From positions 62,001 to 126,000 of the forward strand of contig JAVCCE010000011.1 of NCBI GenBank assembly GCA_030765645.1: a DNA stretch of 64,000 nt, read 5' to 3'. The first letter of the stretch is position 1. Every line of letters begins with the position of its first letter. Positions 43,583-52,902 of this stretch are shown piece by piece. Both the position numbers and the translations under genes were made by a program. The notes under the pieces are model-generated. The model was not told where the DNA came from, searched no databases, and saw nothing but the letters and a program-made list of their open reading frames with translations. The stretch comes from Candidatus Hinthialibacter antarcticus (GTDB lineage: Bacteria > Hinthialibacterota > Hinthialibacteria > Hinthialibacterales > Hinthialibacteraceae).

Positions 43583-45721
43583 TTACTTCAACCGGATGGT
43601 AAACGTGGAGCCTTTTTCGAGTTCGCTTTTGACTTCGACTTTGTAGCCCAGCAGTTGGCATAACGACCAGGTGATCGACAGCCCCAGCCCGGTGCCGCCA
43701 TACTTGCGCGCAGTGCTGTCGTCGGCCTGTTGGAAGGATTCAAAAATATTCAGCAGTCGGCCCGGCGGGATGCCGATTCCCGAGTCCTCCACTTCGAGCG
43801 CAACCGGCGCCCCGGTCTCCGCATCAGCGATTGCCCGAATGACAACGTCGCCTTCCTCCGTAAACTTGACGGCGTTGCTCACCAGGTTCATCAAAATCTG
43901 CCACAGTTTCGCATAATCGCTTTCAAACGTCTGAATGTTCTCAGCCACCTCGCGAACCAAGCGAATATTCTTCTGGCTGACCTGGCTCTCAATCTGCTCC
44001 GCAACCTGCCCCACCAGTTTATTCAAATCTACTGGTTTTCGTTCAATCGCCATGCGCCCGGCTTCAATTTTCGACAGATCGAGAATGTCATTAATCAGCG
44101 CAAGCAAATGCAGCCCGCTGGTGCGGATGCGGTTGATGTAATCGAGGTCTTGATCAATGAGGTTTTCGTATTTATTCTTCAGCAACAAGCGCGAAAACCC
44201 AATGATCGAGTTCAGCGGCGTACGCAGTTCATGGCTCATCACCGCCAAGAAGCGGCTTTTGGTTTGATTGGCGATGACGGCTTCTTCTTTGGCGCGGATC
44301 AGTTCAAATTCCGCGCGTTTGCTTTCGGTCACATCGCGCAAAATACTGCGCGCTTCCACGGGTTCTCCGTCTTCGAAGCGGCAGTTGACATTGCCCGAAA
44401 CCAAAATGCGATTGCCTTTTTTTGATATCATGGTGGTTTCCATACTGTCATAAACACCGCCCTGCAACACTTCTTCAAACATGCTGCGGTAGTCATCCTG
44501 ACAGTCAAACGCCACCGTGTGAAAAATCGTCAGGCGCTCGAGTTCCTGGTCGGTGTAGCCGAGTTTTTCGCGCCACGCTTTGTTCACATAGAGAATGCGG
44601 CCGTCCGGCGCCACGCTTTGAATCAAGTCGCTGGCGTTATCAAAAAAGTCTTGCAACCGCTCTTCGCTGTCGGTTAATGCTTTCTGTGCGTTTTTGCGTT
44701 CTGTAATGAATTCAACAAAAAGAATGATGCCGCCGACTTCGATTTCCGTTTCAAACCAGGGGCGCGCCTCCCAGCGAAGCCATTCTAAATTTCCGGTTCG
44801 CGAGAGAAACCCTTCTTCTTCTTCGCCTTGCTGCATAGCCCCTTGCAGGCAGGCGTTTTTGATCGCCTCCCAGCGGCTGCGCAACGGCGGAAACATGGCA
44901 AAATCGGTCGGCCCCAACATATCATTCGGCGTCAGCTGAAAATCATCCATCCAGCGCTTGCTGTAAAGCAGGTAGTGCATATCCCGGTCAAACATTGCGA
45001 TAGGGGCAGGCGCGTTATGAACAAACTGACGCAACAGGTTTTCCGCTTGCTCGCGTACGGCGATTTGGGTGCGTAGCTCCCCGGTGATGCTCTCTAGTTC
45101 CTGTGTGCGCAGTTTGAGTTGTTTGCGCATCATTTCTGATTCTGCGATGCGCAGAAATTCACGATCAAACGCCCGCAAACGGAAAAACAATATCAAGCCG
45201 CCAATCACGCTCGATATCACCAACATAAAACCAAAATGCAGCCATTCGCTGGGCGTCTCTGAAAAAATTGCAATACATAACCACGAAACGAACACGCTAA
45301 AAATAAAAACGCCATACGCAAAATAGGACAGCATCAAACAGGATGCGACCAGCACAATCAAAACTAAATACGCTGTATGGTGGGGATCATCCAGCAACAC
45401 AAATGAAGGGAAGGCGTTCACTAATACCATTAATCCAAGAATGCAACCAAGCGTATGCGTCCATTGAGCAGGCGAGGGGAACTTTTTAAAAATAAAATAC
45501 AGCCCCGCCATCACAACCATAAAGAAAAAATCTATGAGAAATAAAAACGGAAGGATCGACGCGGGATATAAAAAACTATCGAAACAAACAAAGAGCAGAT
45601 AGACAAAACTCAGCCCCAATGCGCTCAGCGGCAAAATTTCTAACGCCCGTTGGTCAAGAGCGGATTTGCGGTCCGTTTGAAAAGAGGGCGAGTCAATTCG
45701 TACTTCTGATTTATCATCCAT
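43583..45721 (-). CDS. Membrane PAS-domain sensor histidine kinase
   Basis: This 712-residue protein has about six membrane segments (roughly 28-185), a coiled coil (about 190-230), two PAS domains (about 232-350 and 355-475), a HisKA domain with the phosphorylated His in MSHELRTPLNSIIGFSRLL (near residue 490), and a HATPase domain with NLVSNAVKFTEEG, VEDSGIGIPP and GGTGLGLSI. It has no receiver domain and no response regulator is encoded nearby, so it is an orphan kinase. Its signal is unknown. The 5' end is divergent from the bacilliredoxin gene. Confidence 0.88.
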   Translation of the reverse strand: MDDKSEVRIDSPSFQTDRKSALDQRALEILPLSALGLSFVYLLFVCFDSFLYPASILPFLFLIDFFFMVVMAGLYFIFKKFPSPAQWTHTLGCILGLMVLVNAFPSFVLLDDPHHTAYLVLIVLVASCLMLSYFAYGVFIFSVFVSWLCIAIFSETPSEWLHFGFMLVISSVIGGLILFFRLRAFDREFLRIAESEMMRKQLKLRTQELESITGELRTQIAVREQAENLLRQFVHNAPAPIAMFDRDMHYLLYSKRWMDDFQLTPNDMLGPTDFAMFPPLRSRWEAIKNACLQGAMQQGEEEEGFLSRTGNLEWLRWEARPWFETEIEVGGIILFVEFITERKNAQKALTDSEERLQDFFDNASDLIQSVAPDGRILYVNKAWREKLGYTDQELERLTIFHTVAFDCQDDYRSMFEEVLQGGVYDSMETTMISKKGNRILVSGNVNCRFEDGEPVEARSILRDVTESKRAEFELIRAKEEAVIANQTKSRFLAVMSHELRTPLNSIIGFSRLLLKNKYENLIDQDLDYINRIRTSGLHLLALINDILDLSKIEAGRMAIERKPVDLNKLVGQVAEQIESQVSQKNIRLVREVAENIQTFESDYAKLWQILMNLVSNAVKFTEEGDVVIRAIADAETGAPVALEVEDSGIGIPPGRLLNIFESFQQADDSTARKYGGTGLGLSITWSLCQLLGYKVEVKSELEKGSTFTIRLK

Positions 45722-45926
45722 TCAATCATTTATGGGGCATTAAGATAAAACATACCATCTATAACATATTAACATACTTACTCACTTACGAACCAAAAAA
45801 ACTCACCTGATTTTACCTACGGAATCCAAAAAAACCACTCTTTGGACTTCCCTGTTTTTTAGTGGACTTTCTGACTATGCTGTCTCCCTTGAATCATATA
45901 TGACCTATTGCATAAGGAATAATATC

Positions 45927-46277
45927 ATGTCGAGCCAATCGAATGGTCTCTACCAACAGATGGAATCAGCGTCTGAATGTACAGAAAAAAGCCAATCCGG
46001 CCCGGTCGTTGTTTTTAAGCATAGTGCAATTTGTCCAACGTCCTCTTATGCAAAACGGGAAATGGACGCGTTTATTCAATTAAATTCACTAACGGCGTAT
46101 CTGGTCGTTGTTCAAGACCAGCGCCCACTATCGAATGAACTCGCGGAACACTTGGGCGTCGAACACGCAAGCCCACAAGCGCTTTGTCTGAAAAATGGCA
46201 ACGTCATCGCAACCTTTAGCCACTACGACATTACGCAAGACAATTTAGCCAAAGCCTTTTCTGACGAATCGCTATAA
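45927..46277 (+). CDS. Monothiol bacilliredoxin BrxC/YtxJ-family protein
   Basis: This 116-residue thioredoxin-fold protein matches the YtxJ/BrxC family: VVFKHSAICPTSSYAKREM with the single active Cys36, then VVVQDQRPLSNELAEHLGV and the ASPQAL cis-proline segment. In Firmicutes BrxC removes bacillithiol from mixed disulfides, which hints that this organism uses bacillithiol or a similar thiol. ATG 45927 has an AAGGAA site; the earlier in-frame ATG at 45900 has none. It is 26 bases upstream of the glycine oxidase gene. Confidence 0.82.
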   Translation: MSSQSNGLYQQMESASECTEKSQSGPVVVFKHSAICPTSSYAKREMDAFIQLNSLTAYLVVVQDQRPLSNELAEHLGVEHASPQALCLKNGNVIATFSHYDITQDNLAKAFSDESL

Positions 46278-46303
46278 ATCCAAAATTCTCGCAAACCATT
46301 TGT

Positions 46304-47410
46304 ATGCTTCAGCCCACAAAAATATACGATTTCCTCGTCGTCGGCGGCGGAGTGATTGGCCTAATGACAACGCGCGAACTCTTGTCACAAGGGCAGTCGG
46401 TTGCCGTCATTGACCGTTCAGCCGTGGGGCAAGAATCGTCATGGGCGGGCGGCGGCATTCTCTTCCCGGTTGATCCAGGCCAATTGCCTCCAGCCGGAAT
46501 GCAACTCGTCACTTGGTCGCGCAACTCATACCAAGCCTTGGCGGATGAATTGCTCGATGAAACCGGTATTGATTCTGAGTGGATTCAATCGGGCTGTATC
46601 GTAAAAAATTTGGGACAAGGCGATGCGATAATCAAGTGGACGCAGTCGCATGGCTTAACAGCAGAGCACATCAACAACGATCAACGTCATACGTTTGCGC
46701 CAGCGTTGCGTGAGAACTTCGGCGCTTCAGTGTGGCTGCCAGAGATCGCTCAAATCCGTAATCCCCGCTTGTTGCAAGCATTGAAGATAAGCGTTCTCCA
46801 ACGCGGCGGCGATATTTTTGAACACACCCCGCTGCAACAAATTCAAATCAACAATGGGCGCGCTGTCAGCGCGATCTGCAACCAGCATCAATTTCCCGCA
46901 AATAATTTCATCCTGGCGGCTGGCGCGTGGACTTCGTCGCTACTGGAACCGTTCGGCCCCGCCCCAGTGATCGAACCTGTCCGCGGGCAAATGATCTGTA
47001 TCAAAACGCCAGCGAATAGGCTCACGCCCATCGTGATGGAAGGCGATTATTACTTGATTCCCCGTAAAGACGGACGCATTTTGGTTGGGAGCACAGTTGA
47101 ACGGGTTGGGTTTGATAAGCAGACAACGCAAGAAGCATTCGAAGCGCTCAAACAAGCGGCGATTCAAATGGCGCCGGAACTGAAAGATGCAGAGGTCGAA
47201 GCCCATTGGGCGGGACTACGCCCCGGCAGCCCGGACGGCATCCCAACCATTGCCGCGCACCCTGAAATTGAAAACGTATATATTAACGCAGGCCATTACC
47301 GCAACGGCCTCGTGATGGCGCCCGCTTCGGCTCGACTGATGACGCAAATGGCGCTGAACCAAACACCAATTTTTGATCCAGCGCCATACGCGATTTCTAT
47401 TTCAAGTTAA
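46304..47410 (+). CDS. thiO: Glycine/D-amino acid oxidase, ThiO-type
   Basis: This 368-residue flavoenzyme begins with the FAD-binding motif DFLVVGGGVIGLMTTRELL and has ESSWAGGGILFP, typical of glycine oxidases. ThiO makes dehydroglycine for the thiazole of thiamine. The C-terminal part has PRKDGRILVGSTVE, WAGLRPGSPDGIPTIA and NAGHYRNGLVMAP. No other thiamine gene is in the window, so another D-amino acid or sarcosine substrate is possible. The start has no clear ribosome site and may depend on translation of the bacilliredoxin gene. Confidence 0.8.
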   Translation: MLQPTKIYDFLVVGGGVIGLMTTRELLSQGQSVAVIDRSAVGQESSWAGGGILFPVDPGQLPPAGMQLVTWSRNSYQALADELLDETGIDSEWIQSGCIVKNLGQGDAIIKWTQSHGLTAEHINNDQRHTFAPALRENFGASVWLPEIAQIRNPRLLQALKISVLQRGGDIFEHTPLQQIQINNGRAVSAICNQHQFPANNFILAAGAWTSSLLEPFGPAPVIEPVRGQMICIKTPANRLTPIVMEGDYYLIPRKDGRILVGSTVERVGFDKQTTQEAFEALKQAAIQMAPELKDAEVEAHWAGLRPGSPDGIPTIAAHPEIENVYINAGHYRNGLVMAPASARLMTQMALNQTPIFDPAPYAISISS

Positions 47411-47415
47411 CAATA

Positions 47416-48015
47416 TCAGCCGCCGGCAATCATCGGCACGTTAGGAACATTACCGCCCCAGCGACCGATATCCCCTCTGCTGATGAGTCCGTTGCTGGGG
47501 TGATACACCCGGTTCAACGCAGCCTTGGCATCCCCCGCCGAGCGTTGTACATACACCCACTCGATCGCATCCTGGTTTCGGTCGGGCCCCCAACTGGCGA
47601 GGCAATAGCCAGGCGTACTGAGGTCTTCTCTGCCGATATTATTGATCCAGTTATTGGGGCCGTCATGCTCATAGTAATAATTGAAGTACAGGTAACTCTC
47701 TTTGTTATTGCCCGTATCTCCCTGTTCGGCTTTGAATACGTCCCGAAACCCAACATCCGCCAGATACGAAGTCGGCGTTGTTAAATTGACTAAATCAACT
47801 GTCAGGTGCGAGACATTGGGCGGATGTTTATTGTAATCCAGAAAATACATATCCAGTCCCATACCAATTGTACGTAAATCGCTATTGGTGCGGGCGATTT
47901 TTGCGCGGATCTGCGCATTCAAAAAATTCGGAACAGCAATGGCGGCCAGGATACCGATAATTGCGACGACAATGAGCAACTCAATCAATGTAAAGCCAGA
48001 TTTTTTGTTCTTCAT
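47416..48015 (-). CDS. Type II secretion/type IV pilin-like pseudopilin
   Basis: This 199-residue protein starts with the class III signal KKSGFTLIELLIVVAIIGIL. Prepilin peptidase cuts after the Gly and methylates the Phe. The helix continues to about residue 45, then a soluble domain (LRTIGMGLDMYFLDYNKHPPN) with Gly-rich end. Such short prepilin-like proteins are abundant in Planctomycetes- and Hydrogenedentes-like genomes and may be surface or secretion subunits. ATG 48015 with GGGGA just upstream is chosen. No pilus assembly genes are nearby. Confidence 0.85.
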   Translation of the reverse strand: MKNKKSGFTLIELLIVVAIIGILAAIAVPNFLNAQIRAKIARTNSDLRTIGMGLDMYFLDYNKHPPNVSHLTVDLVNLTTPTSYLADVGFRDVFKAEQGDTGNNKESYLYFNYYYEHDGPNNWINNIGREDLSTPGYCLASWGPDRNQDAIEWVYVQRSAGDAKAALNRVYHPSNGLISRGDIGRWGGNVPNVPMIAGG

Positions 48016-48158
48016 TTCAATCCCCAAAAGTTTAATATGCCATGATAGAATATCATTTCAAAAAACGGCTTTGAACGCTAGTGGCGTTTCCTGCTAGAAA
48101 TCTTCAACGGGTTCGGTCACACTATCCTATTCGTATAACATCAGGAGGAAATGTCAAT

Positions 48159-49040
48159 ATGGAACGTCGTTCTTTTTTAACTACAGCGGCAACAGTCGGC
48201 GCCGCATTGGCTGCGTCTGGAACAAGCGCTTCCGCCGCAGAACCAACCAAACAAGCCAAACTTAAATTTTCCTGCCAGGAATGGATCATCCCCGGCAAGA
48301 CGCTGGAAGACAAAGTCGCGTTTATGAAAGAGCACGACATCGTCGGCTTTGAGCCGGGCGGCAAAGATTTAGACAAACGCGTCGCACAATACAAAAACGC
48401 CTTCAAAGGCTCCGATATTCAAACCAGCGCAATCTGCGCGGGCTTCGACGGCGTGTTAATCTCAGACAAGCCCCATGTCCGCAAACGCGCAATGGAGTCG
48501 ATGAAATCAATCCTCAATGCTGCTGGCGAGTTGGGTTCGACCGGGTTGATTATCGTGCCCGCGTTCAATGGACAAACCGAATTGAGCGAAGTGGGCGGAC
48601 GCTATATTTTAATTGACCTTTTGGGTGAATTGGGCGAACACGCCGTCAAAGCCGGATCGCGCATCCTGCTCGAACCGCTCAATCGCGGCGAAGCGTGGTT
48701 CTTGCGCCAGTTGTCCGACGCCGCCGCCATCTGCGAAGAAGTCAACAACCCCGGCATCTGTATGATGGGCGACTTCTATCACATGGGCATCGAAGAACCG
48801 TGCGAATATTCGGCCTTCATGAGCTGCCGCAAGTATCTTCATCACGTGCATCTCGCTAGCCGCCCCAATCGCAAGCAGCCAAGTTATGACCCCAACGACG
48901 ACTTTCGCCCCGGTTTCAAAGCGTTGAAAGAAATCGGCTATCAGGACTATTGCAGTTTTGAATGCGGCATCGAAGGCAAGGGCGAAGTGGAACTACCGAA
49001 AGCAATGGACATGCTCCGCAAGCAGTGGGCGGAAGCGTAA
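48159..49040 (+). CDS. Tat-exported sugar phosphate isomerase/epimerase-like TIM barrel
   Basis: This 293-residue protein has the leader MERRSFLTTAATVGAALAAS, a twin-arginine-type signal, followed by a xylose-isomerase-like TIM barrel. Metal-site segments are ILLEPLNRGEAW (E), GDFYHMGIEE (D/H), LHHVHLASR (H) and YCSFECGIEG (E). Family members act as isomerases, epimerases or endonuclease-IV-like enzymes. Export suggests a sugar substrate. AGGAGGAA lies eight bases upstream of ATG 48159; the longer upstream reading is rejected. It is related in fold, not closely, to IolE at 14300. Confidence 0.82.
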   Translation: MERRSFLTTAATVGAALAASGTSASAAEPTKQAKLKFSCQEWIIPGKTLEDKVAFMKEHDIVGFEPGGKDLDKRVAQYKNAFKGSDIQTSAICAGFDGVLISDKPHVRKRAMESMKSILNAAGELGSTGLIIVPAFNGQTELSEVGGRYILIDLLGELGEHAVKAGSRILLEPLNRGEAWFLRQLSDAAAICEEVNNPGICMMGDFYHMGIEEPCEYSAFMSCRKYLHHVHLASRPNRKQPSYDPNDDFRPGFKALKEIGYQDYCSFECGIEGKGEVELPKAMDMLRKQWAEA

Positions 49041-49052
49041 ATCGGTTTATCT

Positions 49053-49089
49053 CGCCGCTGGATTTTACGTTAAGTCCAGCGGCGTTTTT
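49053..49089 (+). terminator. Intrinsic terminator after the TIM-barrel gene
   Basis: CGCCGCTGGA (49053-49062) pairs perfectly with TCCAGCGGCG (49075-49084), followed by five T. The next gene starts only 17 bases further, so it needs its own promoter or read-through. Confidence 0.85.
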
Positions 49090-49105
49090 ATTGCAAGGAA
49101 AAAAT

Positions 49106-50062
49106 ATGCCGGCAACAAAACAGATTTGCATTTTTTCATTCTTGTTTTTGCTCCTCGCATCCTGCACCAACAACTCCGACACAATCTCAACCAACAACGC
49201 CATTACGCCCCCACCGGCCCGACAAGAAAGTATGCATCCGACGCCAACCATAATGACACCGAACAATACGCCTACGCCAACGCCAATGAAAAAAAATACT
49301 CAAACAATCTCATTATCGCCTTTCATCCGAATCGCTCAAATTGAAAATGGAAACGGGCTTAAAGAACTGTCCGGTCAGACTCCCACTGACAAACGGGGCG
49401 AATTTTGGGGCATCAACGACAAGGGCAACGATCCTGAGATATTTCGTTTCAGCATCAACGGCAGCGTTCTGCAACAAGTTGAAATCAAGAAAATTAAAAA
49501 TGATGACTGGGAAGCCATTGCGCAACACCCCGACGGGTCGTTGCTGATTGGCGGCGTCGGCGACAATGACCGCAAAAAGGACGAATATTATATTCATCAA
49601 ATCGAGGCGCCCAAACGCACCGACGAAAAAATCAAGACAGTTGAATCGTACGAGTTCGTTTATTCAGACAAGCGGCGGCATAACTGCGAGGCGATGTTTG
49701 TATTCAACAGCAAAGTCTATTTGATTACCAAAGAAGAAAATGAACATCAGCATTCTAAAATCTATCGTTTGGACACGCTGCGCTCAGGCCGTAAATTGAC
49801 GGCAAAAGTGGTCACAAATCTAACCGAACCCGGCATCGTCACCGACGCGGCGTACGACCAAACAAAAAAGTTATTAGCAGTGCTAACGTATAATCAAATC
49901 ATGTTGTTTCGCGTCACGAATGAACGCGACTTGTTTAACGCCCCCATGTTTCGCATGGCGATTGATCTAAAGCAATGCGAGGGCGTTTGTTTCTACGGCG
50001 ACGAAATCCTGGTCTCCAACGAAGAGGGCGAATTGTGGGCGGCGAAAATCGAGCAAGGATGA
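49106..50062 (+). CDS. Beta-propeller lipoprotein, possible esterase/phytase-like fold
   Basis: This 318-residue protein has a lipoprotein leader with lipobox LASC (Cys20), then a Thr/Pro/Asn-rich linker (about 21-72). The rest is strand-rich with WGINDKGNDPEIF, DDWEAIAQHPDGSLLIG and CEAMFVFNSKVYLI. The DWEA and GDND segments resemble propellers of the SdiA-regulated or esterase-like phytase group. Activity is unproven. AAGGAA precedes ATG 49106; the upstream in-frame extension lacks a leader. A terminator separates it from the gene before. Confidence 0.68.
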   Translation: MPATKQICIFSFLFLLLASCTNNSDTISTNNAITPPPARQESMHPTPTIMTPNNTPTPTPMKKNTQTISLSPFIRIAQIENGNGLKELSGQTPTDKRGEFWGINDKGNDPEIFRFSINGSVLQQVEIKKIKNDDWEAIAQHPDGSLLIGGVGDNDRKKDEYYIHQIEAPKRTDEKIKTVESYEFVYSDKRRHNCEAMFVFNSKVYLITKEENEHQHSKIYRLDTLRSGRKLTAKVVTNLTEPGIVTDAAYDQTKKLLAVLTYNQIMLFRVTNERDLFNAPMFRMAIDLKQCEGVCFYGDEILVSNEEGELWAAKIEQG

Positions 50063-50097
50063 TTCATCGAGTCTGCGCTTCCGTCCCCTGAATGTCT

Positions 50098-50106
50098 TGC
50101 TACAAT
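50098..50106 (+). promoter_or_regulatory. Extended -10 promoter candidate
   Basis: TGCTACAAT resembles the extended -10 consensus, 37 bases upstream of the methyltransferase start. The -35 region is weak. Confidence 0.3.
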
Positions 50107-50142
50107 TTGCCCCAAATGTAAAAAGAGAAAAGTACAAACGAT

Positions 50143-50919
50143 ATGACGACGCCAAACCACGAACAATTCCAGGCCATACAAAGCGCCGCGCAAGGCATCG
50201 CGCCTGAAGTCGCCAACAATGATGACCCCATCGGCGCCGAAACCCTGCGCCGCATCTATAAGTTGAATAACCTCAATCGCTGGATGTGGTCGCGCATTGA
50301 TCCCTGGGTGGGACAGCGCGTCATGGAAGCGGGATGCGGCGTCGGCACCATGACCGCCTTTCTGCTTGAGCGCGAATACGTCTGCGGCGTCGACCTAAAC
50401 GGGCAACATCTGGAAGACCTCAAAAACAAACTCGGCAAACCCGAAAACCTCGAGACCTTTCAAAGCGACTTGCAAGACCCGAAACTGGCGCAACTCAATG
50501 AGAAAGACCTCGACACCATCGTTTGCCTGAACGTGCTCGAACACATCGAAGACCATCATGCGGCTCTGGATAATTTCCACGCTGCGTTACGCCCCGGCGG
50601 ACGGCTGGTCTTGCTGGTCCCCGCCTATCAAGGGTTATATGGAACGCTCGATCTGGGCTTATCGCATTTTCGCCGCTACGGCAAACGCGATCTGAACGAG
50701 CTACTGCTATCGCATAATCTGAAGCCCATCAATCATCGCTACCTGAATCTGTTTGGCATCTTAGGCTGGTGGCTCAATGGTAAAGTGCTGAAGCGTAATC
50801 TGCTGCCGTCCGGTCAACTCAATCTATACAACGCCCTGGTTCCATTTTTTATGGCGATTGAAAATTTGACCGGCCCCCCCTGCGGCCTCTCACACGTCGT
50901 GGTTGCGGAGAAAATTTGA
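50143..50919 (+). CDS. Class I SAM-dependent methyltransferase
   Basis: This 258-residue protein has the SAM-binding motif VMEAGCGVGTMTAFLL near residues 63-78, VCGVDLNGQHL (acidic residue for ribose), and VCLNVLEHIEDH (motif IV). PGGRLVLLVPAYQGLYGTLD fits ubiquinone/glycan-type methyltransferases that follow glycosyltransferases. The substrate cannot be read. The operon position next to surface-glycan genes on the other strand is only suggestive. Confidence 0.8.
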   Translation: MTTPNHEQFQAIQSAAQGIAPEVANNDDPIGAETLRRIYKLNNLNRWMWSRIDPWVGQRVMEAGCGVGTMTAFLLEREYVCGVDLNGQHLEDLKNKLGKPENLETFQSDLQDPKLAQLNEKDLDTIVCLNVLEHIEDHHAALDNFHAALRPGGRLVLLVPAYQGLYGTLDLGLSHFRRYGKRDLNELLLSHNLKPINHRYLNLFGILGWWLNGKVLKRNLLPSGQLNLYNALVPFFMAIENLTGPPCGLSHVVVAEKI

Positions 50920-51032
50920 GGCAGGCATATCTCGATGTTCGATACCGAGAAGGCGCGGGTGTATCTCACTGAGCGCCTGTACAACGAGTGGGGGGAAGTA
51001 TACTTAACCCACCGTTTTAGCGGATCCCCCCT

Positions 51033-51068
51033 GTCCGCTGCAGCGGACTTCCCCCCTTAAAAAGGGGG
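51033..51068. repeat. Pair of strong palindromes between convergent genes
   Basis: GTCCGCTGCAGCGGAC (51033-51048) is a perfect 16-bp palindrome. CCCCC and GGGGG flank TTAAAAA just after it (51052-51068). It resembles common dispersed intergenic repeats ending in AAAGGGGGAC and may also act as a terminator for either gene. Confidence 0.6.
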
Positions 51069-51117
51069 ACATTAAAAGCAAAGTAAGTAATATTCGCACA
51101 ATTGATAAATCTTTACA

Positions 51118-52902
51118 CTACTTCTTCAGCGCCTCATCGAGTTCAGCGGCTTTTTGCAGCGCGGTCTGCGCCCCCGCCTCGTCGCCTGTTTGTTTAAGAA
51201 GTTCCGCCAGTTCGCGGTAATGGCCTGGATACACAGGGTTCAACTCAATCACGCGGCGCTGCTGTTCGACGGCTTTCTCTAACTCGCCCGTGCGTTGATA
51301 TAACTTCGCAAGATAAACGTGCACCTGGTGGTTTTCTTGATATTGTAATGATTGCAGCAACGCCTTTTCTGCATTCTCCAGCCATCCCTGCTGAATATAG
51401 CGTACGCCCAACATCAAGTAGGTCTGATGATGAAACGGGCCCCAGCGACGCGCCCTCTCTAAGTAAGCAATTGAATCCAGCCCCTGGCTTGCGCGACCCA
51501 ACCGCAACGCGCGCTCCGCAATGATCGGCGTGTACGAATACGCAATCACGATAACTGCAATCACAGCGGCCGTCGTTTTTACCCAGGCTGGAGACTCAAC
51601 GTCTTCCTTCGGCTTCGGCGTTCTCGAGACCAGATACGAGGCCAACACAACGCAGACCAGTGCGCTGGCGGGAAGATGAAAGGGAAAACTCGACATCGAA
51701 TGCGCGAGCACCACCCACACGCCCGCATACGCGCCCCATGCGAACCAAGGCGCCTCGCGCTCTTGCTTGAGCCTCCGCACAGCGGATGCAATCCATGCTG
51801 CCATAAGCCATGCAACAGCAGAACCGCCCAACGGCCCGGCTTCGGCGGCGCTTTCCATCAATTGAAAATGCGGCTGGTCGACGGGAATCACGTAGTCGCG
51901 ATCATGCGGACGTCCATAGCGTTGATAGTTCAGCCCCTGGTAGTGAATATGCACCGTCAGATAATTATGAAACCCGATGCCGAGAATAGGATTTTCTTGC
52001 ATCATGATTTTTGTGGTGAGCCAGTTGAAGCGCCGTGCGCCGACGCCGCTAGTCCATTGCGGCGAAGATTTTGCTTCGGCGTACAACGAACCGCCGTGGC
52101 TGTTGTTTGGATTATCAAGCAAGTACCAACCAACCGCAGACGCAGCAATGATGATGTACAACACCAAGCGCAATAATGAAACGCGAAAAGTTGGACGCAC
52201 AATAAACAGCGTGATGGGCATTACGAAAATGAGGAGCAGTAAGCCCAGTGTTGCGCCAACGCAAAACGTCACCGCCAGGCAGGCGAATGATAATCCCAGC
52301 GCTACGCCTGCGAGAATAACTTCCCACCATTTGGCGCCGCGCCGCAGCCCCAGCCCGACGATCACCGGGATACAATACGAAAGGTAGCCGCCGAGAAAAT
52401 TGGGGTTGCCTAGCGTCGCGATCACCTTCGCCCGCCAGTCGCGTACGCCGCCGCTGAAGTTAAAGAGATCAACGCCATAATCCTGCAAGATGCCGTACGT
52501 CGCGAGCAGCGCCGCCGTCGCCGCCAAAATCCAAGCAACCGCACGCGGCGACCCGTCAATCGACCACAAACGACGGAACGCATATAACAGCCCGACGAAT
52601 ATTAATACCAATCCATACGTCCGCAGTTGCGCAGGCGATTGAAAACTCACAATCAATGAAACCAGATAGGCGCCCAGCATCGCGCTGATCGGCCAGTCGA
52701 GTTCAGACGGCTTTTGCCAACGAAATCCGTTTCGCCAAATAATTAACAGAAACCAAATCACTGCCAAACACGCGATCCAAACCGTCTTGCCTACGATAAA
52801 TGAATCTTCGGTATCCGGCGTAATCACAAAGGGCGTGACGGCGAGCAGGCCGTACGCAATGCGACGTTCCCATTTATGCAGGTTTTCTTTCATCGGATTC
52901 AT
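51118..52902 (-). CDS. O-antigen ligase/polymerase-family membrane protein with TPR tail
   Basis: This 594-residue protein has about twelve membrane segments and the O-antigen ligase (Wzy/WaaL-like) core with the large external loop around 270-350 (NPILGIGFHNYL, then GGSAVAWLM). The C-terminal part, about 470-594, holds tetratricopeptide repeats (YLERARRWGPFHHQTYLMLG, LYQRTGELEKAVEQQRRVIE). It probably joins or polymerises surface glycan chains. Its start overlaps the stop of the upstream DUF2723 gene by four bases (ATGA), so they are translated together. Confidence 0.86.
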   Translation of the reverse strand: MNPMKENLHKWERRIAYGLLAVTPFVITPDTEDSFIVGKTVWIACLAVIWFLLIIWRNGFRWQKPSELDWPISAMLGAYLVSLIVSFQSPAQLRTYGLVLIFVGLLYAFRRLWSIDGSPRAVAWILAATAALLATYGILQDYGVDLFNFSGGVRDWRAKVIATLGNPNFLGGYLSYCIPVIVGLGLRRGAKWWEVILAGVALGLSFACLAVTFCVGATLGLLLLIFVMPITLFIVRPTFRVSLLRLVLYIIIAASAVGWYLLDNPNNSHGGSLYAEAKSSPQWTSGVGARRFNWLTTKIMMQENPILGIGFHNYLTVHIHYQGLNYQRYGRPHDRDYVIPVDQPHFQLMESAAEAGPLGGSAVAWLMAAWIASAVRRLKQEREAPWFAWGAYAGVWVVLAHSMSSFPFHLPASALVCVVLASYLVSRTPKPKEDVESPAWVKTTAAVIAVIVIAYSYTPIIAERALRLGRASQGLDSIAYLERARRWGPFHHQTYLMLGVRYIQQGWLENAEKALLQSLQYQENHQVHVYLAKLYQRTGELEKAVEQQRRVIELNPVYPGHYRELAELLKQTGDEAGAQTALQKAAELDEALKK

